Assembly (NCBI GenBank): GCA_036752825.1
Contig: DAIORV010000017.1
Coordinates: 1 to 28,094, forward strand
Direction of reading: 5' to 3'
From: UBA5177 sp002413265
Lineage (GTDB): Bacteria > Chloroflexota > UBA5177
Length of the DNA stretch: 28,094 bases
The position numbers and the translations under genes are program-made. Under the pieces are notes generated by a model. That model was given only the letters and a program-made list of their open reading frames with translations. It did not search any database and was not told the origin of the DNA. Shown here piece after piece: positions 1-7,942 of this stretch. Numbering within the stretch: the first letter of the stretch is position 1; the number at the start of each line of letters is the position of its first letter.

Positions 1-175
1 GGAGTAGGTAGCCCAGTCCCCACGCGCGAGGCATCCGGCCCGTCGTTGGCGTTAGGGTCCGGGCGCATATCCACGGTGCGGAAGTTGCATTCGACCGCCC
101 CCGACTACTGCTGTTCCACAGTCATGGCCGCGTGGAAGTCGAAGTTGAAGTCACTGTTGAAGGGCGACGCCCAGG
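1..175 (-). pseudogene. DUF899 protein fragment (degenerate, runs off left edge)
   Basis: Read on the minus strand, this stretch closely matches an internal part of the intact DUF899 gene at 8713-9465, aligning to about 8895-9074. It is clearly decayed. The segment is about 4-5 bases shorter than the intact copy near positions 18-50, which breaks the frame. A TAG codon (minus strand, 107-105) interrupts the reading frame in the glutamine run before the SGAVE-like residues. Similarity stops at about 175, so the N-terminal half is missing; whatever remains of the C-terminus lies left of the window. The two copies differ at many positions, so this is an old duplicate or a displaced orthologue, not a recent copy. 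Confidence 0.8.
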
Positions 176-237
176 CGTCAGACTCTCGTCTAGGGCCATG
201 ACCGCCTGTAGATCAGGTCCACACCTGATACCTCACC

Positions 238-254
238 ATACCCCGCCCCCGTAT
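238..254. promoter_or_regulatory. CsoR-type operator, copy 1
   Basis: This is a 17-bp imperfect palindrome, ATACC-N7-CGTAT, with one mismatch in the right arm relative to the other copies and a G/C-only centre. It lies 143 bp upstream of the csoR start and 115 bp upstream of operator copy 2. It may be a second CsoR site for the csoR-copA promoter or a leftover of a lost divergent gene. Confidence 0.55.
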
Positions 255-352
255 GTTGATTGTGTTTGTCGGCTGTTCGTGTCAGACCAGGCAGAACAAC
301 GAAGGTGTCCGGTCGCCATGAGCAGACTCTTCAGATGAACAGAAGCGCCGCT

Positions 353-369
353 ATACCCGCAGGGGGTAT
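353..369. promoter_or_regulatory. CsoR-type operator, copy 2 (csoR-copA promoter)
   Basis: The 17-bp palindrome ATACC-N7-GGTAT lies 28 bp upstream of the csoR ATG. Its G/C-rich centre and A/T-rich ends are typical of sites bound by CsoR-family copper repressors. Its position implies autoregulation of csoR with copA and copZ, with derepression by Cu(I). Confidence 0.75.
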
Positions 370-397
370 GATGGAGCAAGGATCTGGAGGACCGCCA

Positions 398-679
398 ATG
401 GCTACACACGGATATGCGGATAACCGCGGTCGGCTCATCAAGCGAGTGAATCGCCTGGAGGGTCAGGTACGCGGCGTGGGTCGAATGATTGAGGAAGACC
501 GTTACTGCATCGACATCGTAAACCAGCTCAGCGCGGTTCAGGCAGCGGCGCGAGGGCTCTCGCTCCAACTGCTGGAGGGCCACGTGCGGCACTGCGTGAT
601 GGACGCGGCACAAACGGATGATGCTGAGCCCAAACTGCACGAGCTGATCGACACCCTGGGGAAGGCGATGGGCCGCTGA
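398..679 (+). CDS. csoR: CsoR-family copper-sensing transcriptional repressor
   Basis: This 93-residue all-helical protein of the CsoR/RcnR family (DUF156) is of normal family length. The Cu(I)-ligand set of the CsoR subgroup is visible: Cys37 (in DRYCIDIV), then His62 and Cys66 in an H-x3-C arrangement (GHVRHC). The family core RxxRxEGQVRG follows the start. In the family, apo-CsoR binds operator DNA as a tetramer and releases it when Cu(I) binds. The ATG at 398 was chosen because GGAGG at 386-390 sits 7 bases upstream; the open frame extends further left, but that part does not resemble the family. copA follows after 28 bp, and a palindromic operator lies just upstream. Confidence 0.95.
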   Translation: MATHGYADNRGRLIKRVNRLEGQVRGVGRMIEEDRYCIDIVNQLSAVQAAARGLSLQLLEGHVRHCVMDAAQTDDAEPKLHELIDTLGKAMGR

Positions 680-707
680 TATCCCAGCTCAGAACCGGGA
701 AAGCACT

Positions 708-3245
708 GTGGCAGTTCGATCAGAACAACAGGAATGCGACATAGAAATCCAGGCGGCGGCTGCCGTGCTCGCGGTCGTTGTCGAGCTTGATGTCGACGGG
801 ATGACGTGCGCCTCGTGCGCACGGCGGGTGGAGCGGCAGCTCGAGCGTGTGCCGGGTGTCGAGGGTGCCCAGGTCAACCTGGCAACCGAGAAGGCGACCG
901 TACGCTACGATCCGCGGCAGACAACTGTTGACGCCCTCGTGAGTGCGGTGCACGCTTCGGGCTACACCGCTCACGCGGCACATCAAGAGACTCCACCCAC
1001 CGAAAGGGTGCTCGCGATCGAGGGGATGACCTGTGCCTCGTGTGTGCGTCGGGTGGAGCGTTCACTGGCAAAGGTGGAGGGCGTGCAGCAGGCGAGTGTC
1101 AATCTGGCCACCGAGGAGGCTCGAGTCCGAGGAGACGCTCCGCTTCCCGCACTACTTGCTGCTGTCGAGCGGGCCGGCTACCATGCCACCGCGGTCGAGT
1201 CGGCGGGCGCAGTTGACAACGACGATCTGGTGGCACGGCAGTCACGAGCTGCGGGACGCAAGCTGCGCGACATCGTCATCGGTATGGCATTCACGGTTCC
1301 ACTCCTCGTGCTTGGCGTGTTCTTCATGGATCGGTTTCCGAGGGAGAACCTTCTGATGCTCCTGCTCGCGCTCCCCGTCTGGGCCTATGTCGGTCGGGAC
1401 TTCCATCTGGGAGCCATCCGCTCGCTGCAGCACGGCACCGCGAACATGGACACCCTGGTCTCCCTGGGATCCTCGGTGGCATTCCTCTATAGCGCCTGGA
1501 TCGCATTGTCCCAGGGGACGGGGGCTACCTATTTCGATACCGCCGCCGCCATCATCACCCTGGTCAGCGTCGGGAAGTATCTGGAGGCCCGTGCACGAAG
1601 CAGCGCCGGGGAGGCCATCAAGCGCCTGGCCGGGTTGAGTGCGCGCTCAGCGCGCGTCTTGTATGACGGCGTTGAGGTCGATGTGGCCGTTGCCCAGGTT
1701 CGCGTGGGTGATGTCCTGGTGATACGGCCAGGCGAGAAGGTCCCGGTCGATGGTGCGGTACTCGATGGAGTGGCAAGTGTCGACGAGTCGATGATCACCG
1801 GCGAGAGTATTCCTGTCTCAAAGGCTCCCGGCGACGAGGTCACCGGAGCGACCATAGACACTGACGGTCTCCTGCAGGTCCGGGCCACGCGTGTAGGCAA
1901 GGACACTTCCCTGGCCCGGATCATCCGCCTGGTCGAGCAGGCACAGGGGTCCAAAGCTCCGGCGCAGCGCTTAGCGGATCAGATCTCACAGTATTTCGTC
2001 CCCCTGGTCCTGATCGTGGCCTCGGGTACGTACCTCGGCTGGATGCTGACCGGCCACTCCGGCACGGAGGCGATGGTCGCAGCGGTTGCCGTCCTTGTGA
2101 TCGCGTGTCCGTGCGCCCTTGGGCTAGCGACGCCAACCGCCATCATGGTGGGCACCGGACGCGGCGCGCAGAACGGGATCCTCATCAAGGGAGGGGAGAG
2201 TCTGGAACGCATGCACCAGGTGACGGAGATCGTTCTGGATAAGACCGGCACCATCACCAACGGCCGGCCGGTGGTAACCCAACTGCTGGCCTACGGGCCG
2301 GGCGGGAGCGGGGATAGAAATCGAGCGCTTCTCCAACTGGCTGCCAGCGTCGAAGCGGGTTCGGAGCATGCACTGGGACGGGCCGTGGTCGAACGGGCGC
2401 AGGCGGGAAGCGTGGACCTGCTTCCCGGAGTTAGGAACTTCGTCGCCATCGCTGGAGGAGGTGTCGAGGCTGATGTTGAGGATCGCCACGTCCTTATCGG
2501 CAACCATCGCCTCCTCGCATCCCGCGGCGTCGAGCTCGACGGACATCGTGCTGCGATCGATGAGCTCGAGGCGTGTGGACAGACTCTGATGCTCGTTGCC
2601 GTCGACGGAGTCATCAGCGGTGCTGTCGCGGCGGCGGATACCGTCAAGGAGGGGGCGATCGAAGCCGTTCGAGACCTCCATAAGCTTGGTCTCGGGTTGA
2701 CGATGCTCACAGGTGACAACGCGACAACTGCCCGGACTATCGCCGCCGAGGTCGGAATCGACCGGGTCGTGGCGGAGGTTCGTCCGGACGAGAAGTCAGC
2801 TGAAGTAAAGAGGCTGCAAGGTGAGGGGAAGATGGTCGCCATGGTAGGCGACGGTATCAACGACGCCCCAGCCCTGGCCCAGGCCGATGCAGGCATTGCG
2901 ATGGGCACTGGAACCGACGTCGCCATGGAAGCCGCCGATGTCACCTTGGTGCGCGGTGACCTGCGGGGACTGGCACTTGCTATCGATCTGTCAAGGTCGA
3001 CCGTCCGGATCATCCGCCAGAACTTGTTCTGGGCGTTCTTCTACAACGTGATCCTGATTCCGCTGGCCGTCTTCGGGAAGATCAGTCCGATCTTCGCGGC
3101 GGCTGCGATGGCGCTCTCGTCCGTGACCGTTGTCTCCAACTCTCTCCGCCTCCGTGGCACGCGGCGGGCCACTCTTCTTGCCGCGGGCGTGTTCCTGCTG
3201 GCGATCGTGCTCGTCAGTGTTGGTGTCTTCCTTACCATCCACTAG
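708..3245 (+). CDS. copA: Cu(I)-exporting P1B-type ATPase
   Basis: This 845-residue copper-exporting ATPase of the inner membrane has two N-terminal heavy-metal-associated domains with CASC motifs (Cys34/Cys37 and Cys109/Cys112). Eight membrane segments are expected. The actuator motif TGES is at 364-367, the copper-translocating CPC at 467-469, the phosphorylation site DKTGT at 511-515, the nucleotide-binding SEHALG at about 552-557, and GDGIND at 714-719. The last two membrane segments carry the YN and MxxSS residues of Cu(I)-specific pumps. All catalytic motifs are present, so it should be functional. The start is GTG at 708, with a weak GGGA Shine-Dalgarno. It lies between csoR and copZ, presumably in one copper-induced transcript. 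Confidence 0.96.
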   Translation: MAVRSEQQECDIEIQAAAAVLAVVVELDVDGMTCASCARRVERQLERVPGVEGAQVNLATEKATVRYDPRQTTVDALVSAVHASGYTAHAAHQETPPTERVLAIEGMTCASCVRRVERSLAKVEGVQQASVNLATEEARVRGDAPLPALLAAVERAGYHATAVESAGAVDNDDLVARQSRAAGRKLRDIVIGMAFTVPLLVLGVFFMDRFPRENLLMLLLALPVWAYVGRDFHLGAIRSLQHGTANMDTLVSLGSSVAFLYSAWIALSQGTGATYFDTAAAIITLVSVGKYLEARARSSAGEAIKRLAGLSARSARVLYDGVEVDVAVAQVRVGDVLVIRPGEKVPVDGAVLDGVASVDESMITGESIPVSKAPGDEVTGATIDTDGLLQVRATRVGKDTSLARIIRLVEQAQGSKAPAQRLADQISQYFVPLVLIVASGTYLGWMLTGHSGTEAMVAAVAVLVIACPCALGLATPTAIMVGTGRGAQNGILIKGGESLERMHQVTEIVLDKTGTITNGRPVVTQLLAYGPGGSGDRNRALLQLAASVEAGSEHALGRAVVERAQAGSVDLLPGVRNFVAIAGGGVEADVEDRHVLIGNHRLLASRGVELDGHRAAIDELEACGQTLMLVAVDGVISGAVAAADTVKEGAIEAVRDLHKLGLGLTMLTGDNATTARTIAAEVGIDRVVAEVRPDEKSAEVKRLQGEGKMVAMVGDGINDAPALAQADAGIAMGTGTDVAMEAADVTLVRGDLRGLALAIDLSRSTVRIIRQNLFWAFFYNVILIPLAVFGKISPIFAAAAMALSSVTVVSNSLRLRGTRRATLLAAGVFLLAIVLVSVGVFLTIH

Positions 3246-3261
3246 AGAAAGGCTTTACGCA

Positions 3262-3471
3262 ATGGAACAGCTCGCACTTACCGCACCGGACATCTCCTGC
3301 GATCACTGCAAGCACACGATCGAAGAAGAGCTTGGGGCAGTCCCTGGAGTACGGAGCGTCTCTGTCGAAGTTCCTTCCAAGCATGTGAGTGTCAGCTTCG
3401 ATCCAGCGAGCACGTCTGAAGCGACGATCATGAGGAAGCTCGACGAGGCGGGCTATCCAGCCAGCGCCTAG
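3262..3471 (+). CDS. copZ: CopZ-like copper chaperone (single HMA domain)
   Basis: This 69-residue protein consists of one ferredoxin-like heavy-metal-associated domain. The metal-binding motif CDHC is at Cys13/Cys16, followed by the helix HTIEEEL and the family's central glycine and valine pattern (VPGVRSVSV). Proteins of this type carry Cu(I) in the cytoplasm and deliver it to CopA or to CsoR. The gene begins 16 bp after the copA stop, with AGAAAGG upstream of the ATG, so it is very probably co-transcribed with csoR and copA. Confidence 0.9.
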   Translation: MEQLALTAPDISCDHCKHTIEEELGAVPGVRSVSVEVPSKHVSVSFDPASTSEATIMRKLDEAGYPASA

Positions 3472-3559
3472 ATGGCAGGGATGGCCGTGAGATAAGCGCG
3501 TATCCCGGACACTACGGGACTCGAACAGCTGGTCCGCCACCTCCACCCCAGGATGACCC

Positions 3560-4538
3560 ATGATCTCGAAGCCTGAGCTCCCTCTTCGGTTGAACGCGAC
3601 GCTCGCGCAGCAGACCTTCCAGGCTGACTTCGCCTGCGTGTCTTGTGCCGAGTCCGCCGAGCATGCCTTGCGGTTACACGGTGGGATCGCGGATGCCCAG
3701 GTTGAATATGCCGGCCGCAAGATCCACGTTTCGTACGATCCCGCTCTGATCGACGCTCCGACGATTGAGGATCTGGTCGGTCGATCCGCTTATGACTGTC
3801 GCTGCGCCGGCCAGGACGTAGAAGCTCACGGCGGAGGTCTCTTGTCGCTCGCCCATAAGGCCGACATGGCGGCAATCACCGAGGGTACGACGGCCGACTG
3901 GATGCAGTACGAGTTCCCGTCCACGCATGCGGGTAAGCAACACCGGGACGAGGCACACGCCGGGAGGCCGGCATTGAGACGGTCATAATGACAGGCGACA
4001 ACCGACGGACGGCGTAAGCCGTGGCCCGTGAGCTGGGGATCGAGCGGATATTCGCAGAGGTCCTGCCCCAGCAGAAGGCGAACTACGTGCGGGAGCGGCA
4101 GGCGGAAGGGAAGCAGGTGGCGATGGTGGGCGACGGCGTCAACGACGCTCCTGCACTCGCCCAGGCCGATGTAGGGATCGCGATTGGCGCCGGAACGGAT
4201 GTCGCCATCGAGACGGCGGACGTCGTCCTGATGAAGAGCGATCCACTGGACATCATCCGTGCTTTGCGCCTGTCGCGCGCGACCGTGACCAAGATGAAAC
4301 AGAACCTTTTCTGGGCCAGCATCTACAACCTCATGGCCATCCCGGTGGCTGCGGGGTCCTCTATCCGCGGTTCGGGATCAGGTTGGCGCCGGAGTGGTCG
4401 GCCCTGCTCATGAGCCTCAGCTCTATCATCGTTGCGACTAACGCAGTCCTGTTGAAACGGGTGGACTCAGCGATGGGTTCAGAGCAAGATCAAGGTGCAG
4501 GACCGGCATCGATGCTGCAGGCCCAGACAGCCGGCTGA
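3560..4538 (+). pseudogene. Second heavy-metal P-type ATPase, internally deleted and frameshifted
   Basis: The 5' part (3560 to about 3955) encodes an HMA-like domain with CVSC (Cys26/Cys29) followed by a histidine-containing linker. At about 3955-3970 the sequence jumps to the P domain: TGDN, an in-frame TAA at 4015-4017, then intact GDGVND and the last membrane segments. A one-base loss in the G run near 4353-4356 shifts the frame, and the expected C-terminus (LYPRFGIRL..., then SALLMSLSSIIV) continues to the TGA at 4536-4538. The missing middle should hold the actuator domain, the CPC segment and DKTGT, so no pump can be made. It is more like CopB/CopA-type ATPases carrying an RLAPEWSAL tail than like the neighbouring copA, and is therefore not a simple duplicate. 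Confidence 0.88.
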
Positions 4539-4761
4539 GGACTCGGAGCTGGACAAGCGCCGAGATGGTGTGGCGGAACCTCCATCGTGCTGCGCCGCAG
4601 CGGCATGTCGGTGGCGCTAGAGAGACCGACGACGCTCGAGTGGAGCGACAAGCCCTTTCCTTCCGCTGAGGTGGCTGCCGGGATCAGTTCGATACCTTGT
4701 CAGGTCGAGCGAACTCATCCCGCAACGCGACCAATCTCAGGCGCGTGACCGATCGTGTCCT
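4539..4761. other. Intergenic, no feature recognised
   Basis: About 220 bp lie between the ATPase pseudogene and the third operator. I see no credible reading frame, tRNA or hairpin here. The right end must contain the promoter of the small membrane-protein genes. Confidence 0.5.
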
Positions 4762-4778
4762 ATACCGGCCGGGGGTAT
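4762..4778. promoter_or_regulatory. CsoR-type operator, copy 3
   Basis: This is the 17-bp palindrome ATACC-N7-GGTAT with centre GGCCGGG. The right arm runs into TATATT (4776-4781), which could serve as a -10 element. It lies 90 bp upstream of the small membrane-protein gene at 4869, which it presumably places under copper control. Confidence 0.72.
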
Positions 4779-4868
4779 ATTCGAGAAAGAGAGATTCACC
4801 TTTGTCCATCAGAGGCGATGAAAACAGCAAGATACTATCCGAAGCTCAGGACAAGAGGAGAAACTGAA

Positions 4869-5111
4869 ATGTTGCAGACTCTGTTGACTGTCGCTGTCAT
4901 CGCCGTCTGCCCGCTCATGATGCTCCTCATGATGCGCGGGATGCATGGTGGGAATGGCACCGGCCACTCGAGTGATCAAAGCGAGCATGTGGCCGTGAGC
5001 TATGGCCGGATTGCGGAGCTCGAGCGTGAAATTACCGCTTTGCGAGCACGCGAATCGAATGCTAATGATACAGACGCTTCCAGAGTTCCGGTTGGTGGCC
5101 GGCATGGCTAG
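4869..5111 (+). CDS. Small single-pass membrane protein, copper-regulon member
   Basis: The 80-residue product has a hydrophobic segment at about residues 4-22, rich in methionine, followed by a His/Met/Gly stretch (MRGMHGGNGTGH) and a charged, probably coiled-coil tail (IAELEREITALRARE). Methionine and histidine next to a membrane segment are common in copper-handling proteins, but I do not recognise a named family. The ATG at 4869 has AGGAG at 4856-4860; the frame is open further upstream but only across the promoter and operator. The stop overlaps the ATG of the next gene (5104), which suggests translational coupling. A small copper-binding or scaffold role is inference only. Confidence 0.72.
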   Translation: MLQTLLTVAVIAVCPLMMLLMMRGMHGGNGTGHSSDQSEHVAVSYGRIAELEREITALRARESNANDTDASRVPVGGRHG

Positions 5112-5519
5112 CAAGACGCCTGCGACACAGGCCGCTCACTATATTCCAGCAACTAATACGCAGCCCGTTCAGCCCCCAGACGAACTCTTTGGGGTTGGGT
5201 TACAGGCTTCGTTGCAGCGCTTAGCGGACTTGCACCTCATGTCCTGCATCACGTGGGCCTTTTGGCCGGAGTTGCGCTGGTCGCCGGGACCAAGGGGACG
5301 ATTCTCTTTGGATTGATCGGGTTCCTGGTATCGATTCCGTTTCTTCTGCGCCTTCGTAGGCGGCTCGGAACGTGGCGCGCTCCGGCTATCGGACTTGTCA
5401 TCTTTGCAGTGATGTTCTCTCTGTCGGCGTTCGTCATTGGCCCCGCCATTTCAGGGCAGAGCGGTACCTCCAATCAGACGCCTACGCAGCAGGTAGACCA
5501 CAGTTCTCACCATGGGTGA
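5104..5519 (+). pseudogene. Small polytopic membrane protein, frameshifted near codon 30
   Basis: An ATG at 5104 opens a frame whose first 28 or so residues are hydrophilic. Near the TTTGGGG run at 5188-5195 the hydrophobic continuation moves to another frame: LWGWVTGFVAALSG, then a His-containing APHVLHHVGLL, then two or three more membrane segments and a His-rich tail (DHSSHH) ending at 5519. Joined, the product would be about 137 residues, a coherent small membrane protein. Without the shift, translation could only begin at the GTG at 5253, cutting off the first membrane segment. A one-base loss, or a sequencing error in the homopolymer, explains it. The family is unnamed to me; the context is copper stress. 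Confidence 0.6.
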
Positions 5520-5739
5520 CGAGGTAGCACGAGCTGGGTTGAGCCACAAGGTCGTAGCCTGATTCAGGCTGGCCGTACCAGTGCCGCGTGCTGCTACCTA
5601 GACTCGGCTTCGAACTCTTGGCAGCCAAGGCATTTGTCGTCCCTGCGAAGCTCGATCACTCATGGATGGGAAGTGCAGCGCCAAGCTCCTCGCAGTGGAA
5701 GCCAGCGTCTCTTCGGCGAGGCGAAAGCACTGTCGCCTT

Positions 5740-6675
5740 CTAGCTACTCTGCTTCACCTCTGCGGGAGTTCCGTGACAAGCACGGACTGCCGCAGGTTCC
5801 TCATCGTCCTCCCAGTCGCCACGCGGCCAGGCGACGAAGATCAACCCAGCTATCACGCCGATCAGGCCAAGACCGATGAGCCATTCCGGAACACCGCTCA
5901 GCACCTGGGCAAGCTCGGCGAGGCGTGCACTACCCCAGATCGTCAGGCGACGCAGGAAGTCAGGCGTGTACGTTCCGCGGCCTGTCACTGCCAGGCCGAT
6001 CATTAAGCTTCCCATGCCCAGGAACAGAACCGCGGCGCCGAGATCAGGCAGGCGCCGTCTGATCATATGGCCGCCAACGTGGAGACCTACCGTGCGTCCC
6101 TTGAAAACACCCCGGCTTGCCAGGCGCAATCGGTCCCAAAAGAGCGCCGCAAGGAACAGCGGGAAGACCATGCCAACGACGTATGCCACGCCGAGGCCAA
6201 AGGCATGGAGGACCGACCCGGTACTCACCGAGAGGACGAGCACTCCACCCAGCACCGGAGCACAGCAAGAGCTGACAATCCCGGAGAAGATCCCCAGCAG
6301 GAACATCCCACCGGACCCGTTTGCCGACACACTGGGCGCCCGCATCATGGGGATGGGCAGTGTCCAACCCTTCCCGGCGAAGGCGGAGACGCCCATGATG
6401 AGCATCAGGATGCCACCGAAGAAGAATACCGTTGAATGCTGGCGATTGAGCAGCACGCCGATACCACCGATCCCGAGCACGATGGGCAGGAGAACCACGG
6501 CCACGCCTACCGCATAGACCCCCGTTCGATCGAGGAGCCGACGACGGGACGTCGCCATGACACCGGCCAGATAGGTTGGTCCCAACGAGACGATGCAGCA
6601 TGGCGCAAACAGCGCGAGGATGCCACCGAGGAAAGCGGTGAGGATCGACGTGCTGTAGATCAGGGCCCCGTCCAT
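5740..6675 (-). CDS. CcdA/DsbD-like transmembrane thiol-disulfide transporter
   Basis: This 311-residue polytopic protein belongs to the cytochrome c biogenesis CcdA / DsbD transmembrane family. Each half of the repeated fold carries a cysteine motif: APCC (Cys26/27) in the first segment and SSCCAP (Cys137/138) in the fourth. Family members carry electrons from cytoplasmic thioredoxin-like proteins across the membrane to extracytoplasmic thiol proteins. The protein is longer than minimal CcdA (about 240 residues), with an extra membrane-spanning C-terminal part. The ATG is preceded by GGAGG and begins one base after the stop of the glutaredoxin-like gene. It is the third gene of a leftward operon with that gene and the TGA-containing redoxin, its likely extracytoplasmic client. 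Confidence 0.85.
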   Translation of the reverse strand: MDGALIYSTSILTAFLGGILALFAPCCIVSLGPTYLAGVMATSRRRLLDRTGVYAVGVAVVLLPIVLGIGGIGVLLNRQHSTVFFFGGILMLIMGVSAFAGKGWTLPIPMMRAPSVSANGSGGMFLLGIFSGIVSSCCAPVLGGVLVLSVSTGSVLHAFGLGVAYVVGMVFPLFLAALFWDRLRLASRGVFKGRTVGLHVGGHMIRRRLPDLGAAVLFLGMGSLMIGLAVTGRGTYTPDFLRRLTIWGSARLAELAQVLSGVPEWLIGLGLIGVIAGLIFVAWPRGDWEDDEEPAAVRACHGTPAEVKQSS

Positions 6676-6676
6676 C

Positions 6677-6982
6677 TCAGCCTCCTACCTCTATCGGACC
6701 CGACGTGATCCTCTGCTGCAGCAGCTTCCGCAGCTTGCGCTCAGAGACACGACCGAACCCTACAAAGTGACCGTCGAGAAAGAGGCCCGGCGCGAACAGC
6801 ACGCCGAATCGCTCTGAAAGCTCCTGGCCACGTGCTGATGCGAGCGCAATCTCCTCTATCTCCAGTGGAAACTCTCGTCGCAGCTTGTGCAGCGTGTTTT
6901 TTCCCTGCTCACAGAAGTGGCAGTCGTCGGCCGTCAGAAGGAGGATGTGGGCGGTACGTCGGTCGTTGATGAAAGTTGTCAC
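6677..6982 (-). CDS. Glutaredoxin/thioredoxin-like protein with CHFC motif
   Basis: This 101-residue thioredoxin-fold protein has no signal peptide, so it is probably cytoplasmic. The redox motif CHFC (Cys21/Cys24) follows a hydrophobic first strand, and a cis-proline is at residue 65 (FAPGLFLDG), as in glutaredoxin-like thiol reductases. The start is GTG at 6982, 10 bp after the stop of the redoxin gene. The ccdA-like gene follows after 1 bp. The likely role is to feed electrons to the CcdA-like transporter, or to handle copper-oxidised thiols; this is inference from family and operon. Confidence 0.82.
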   Translation of the reverse strand: MTTFINDRRTAHILLLTADDCHFCEQGKNTLHKLRREFPLEIEEIALASARGQELSERFGVLFAPGLFLDGHFVGFGRVSERKLRKLLQQRITSGPIEVGG

Positions 6983-6992
6983 GCGGTTTCCG

Positions 6993-7706
6993 TCATGCCT
7001 GTGCTAGAGCTCGCAAGATGTCGCCCTCGTCGACGTTCATGGTGTCGCCCGCCATATCCTTCCAGCGCACGACGCCGCGCTTATCCAGCACGAAGACCGC
7101 GTGATTGTCAACCGATCCCATGTCCATTCCACCGGTCACCAGGTGATAGTCACCGAAGGCATCCCCGAGATGGTGATCCATGTCCTGCAGGATCGGGAAG
7201 CCGAGCTTCAATTGCTGCGCGACAGAGCGCGATGTGGAGATGGGATCAACGGTGGCGGCGACCACGTCGCCACCGGCAGCGTGGATCTTCTTCAGGTCTG
7301 CTTGCAGCTTCACGAGCTGCTGTTGGCAGGAGCCTCAGGTCACGCCTTCATAGAAGTAGACAACGAGCTTCTTGCCTCGGTACTTGCCCAGGGCGACCTG
7401 CTTGCCACTGCTCGCGGGCATCGCCATATCCGCCATCGCGACTCGCTTGCCGACCGCTATTCCCTGCCCTCCGGACGAGTCATTCATGGAGGGCATATTG
7501 GAGGTGGGGGCGGATGAGGTAGCCGTTGAGGTGAGGACGCTCTTCGTCATGGCCCCGAGCCCAATGACGACAACCGCCAGGGCTACAAGGAGAAGCCACT
7601 GGTCCCTTCGACTGAACCCGTTTCGTCGTCCACGCGTGCGCGCGTGCTCCTTGGGCGCCGCGTTCTGCTGTCGCGCAAGGCGCTTGGCCCTTGACTTCTG
7701 CCCCAT
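6993..7706 (-). CDS. Probable selenocysteine-containing membrane-anchored redoxin (TGA = Sec at 124)
   Basis: Read through one in-frame TGA (minus strand, 7337-7335), this gene gives a 237-residue protein. It has a basic N-terminus (residues 1-35), one membrane segment (about 37-58), a Ser/Met-rich linker, then an AhpC/TSA-redoxin domain. The TGA falls right after VVYFYEGVT and is followed by GSCQQQL, so the motif is U-G-S-C where relatives should have CxxC (U124, Cys127). The rest of the domain is intact to its natural TGA at 6995-6993 (VDP, HAVFVLDKRGVVRW). A hairpin fitting the bacterial SECIS pattern follows. The ATG at 7706 has GGAAGG upstream. The domain should face outside. A nonsense mutation is the alternative, but nothing else in the gene is damaged. 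Confidence 0.75.
7298..7337 (-). promoter_or_regulatory. Putative bacterial SECIS element following the TGA codon
   Basis: On the minus strand the TGA is at 7337-7335. A stem-loop follows: lower stem CTGC (7329-7326) with GCAG (7301-7298), an internal loop, then a perfect 6-bp upper stem GCAGCT (7320-7315) with AGCTGC (7309-7304), and a five-base apical loop CGTGA (7314-7310). The loop starts 20 bases after the TGA and has G at its second position. Known bacterial SECIS elements have a short loop with an early G, about 16-37 bases from the UGA. The fit is by eye; folding energy was not computed. Confidence 0.6.
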
Positions 7707-7805
7707 GGGGTAACCTTCCAGGTCTTGGTATCGTGCCACGTCCCGCCGGATGCTAGAAGAGCTTCACCCTTGCACAGCTACTTACGACGTCATGGCACGC
7801 TCACA

Positions 7806-7822
7806 ATACCCCGCCCCGGTAT
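7806..7822. promoter_or_regulatory. CsoR-type operator, copy 4 (redoxin-grx-ccdA operon)
   Basis: This is the 17-bp palindrome ATACC-N7-GGTAT with centre CCGCCCC. It lies 99 bp upstream of the redoxin ATG on the minus strand, which puts the thiol-redox operon under copper control. Copy 5 lies 120 bp to the right and faces the divergent gene. Confidence 0.72.
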
Positions 7823-7942
7823 ACACGCGACATCGGGTGGAGACCTGAGATTTCAGCAGAAGGCACCTGAACCGCTTTCATCGGCCCGGCGAATCTCAGG
7901 CTGAACTGGGGTCAATTTCAGGTGCTTAACCGATATGACGAC

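Noticed and set aside
260..397. N-terminal extension of CsoR back to position 260
   Set aside because: The extension covers an operator palindrome, does not look like the family, and a good ribosome-binding site precedes the ATG at 398.
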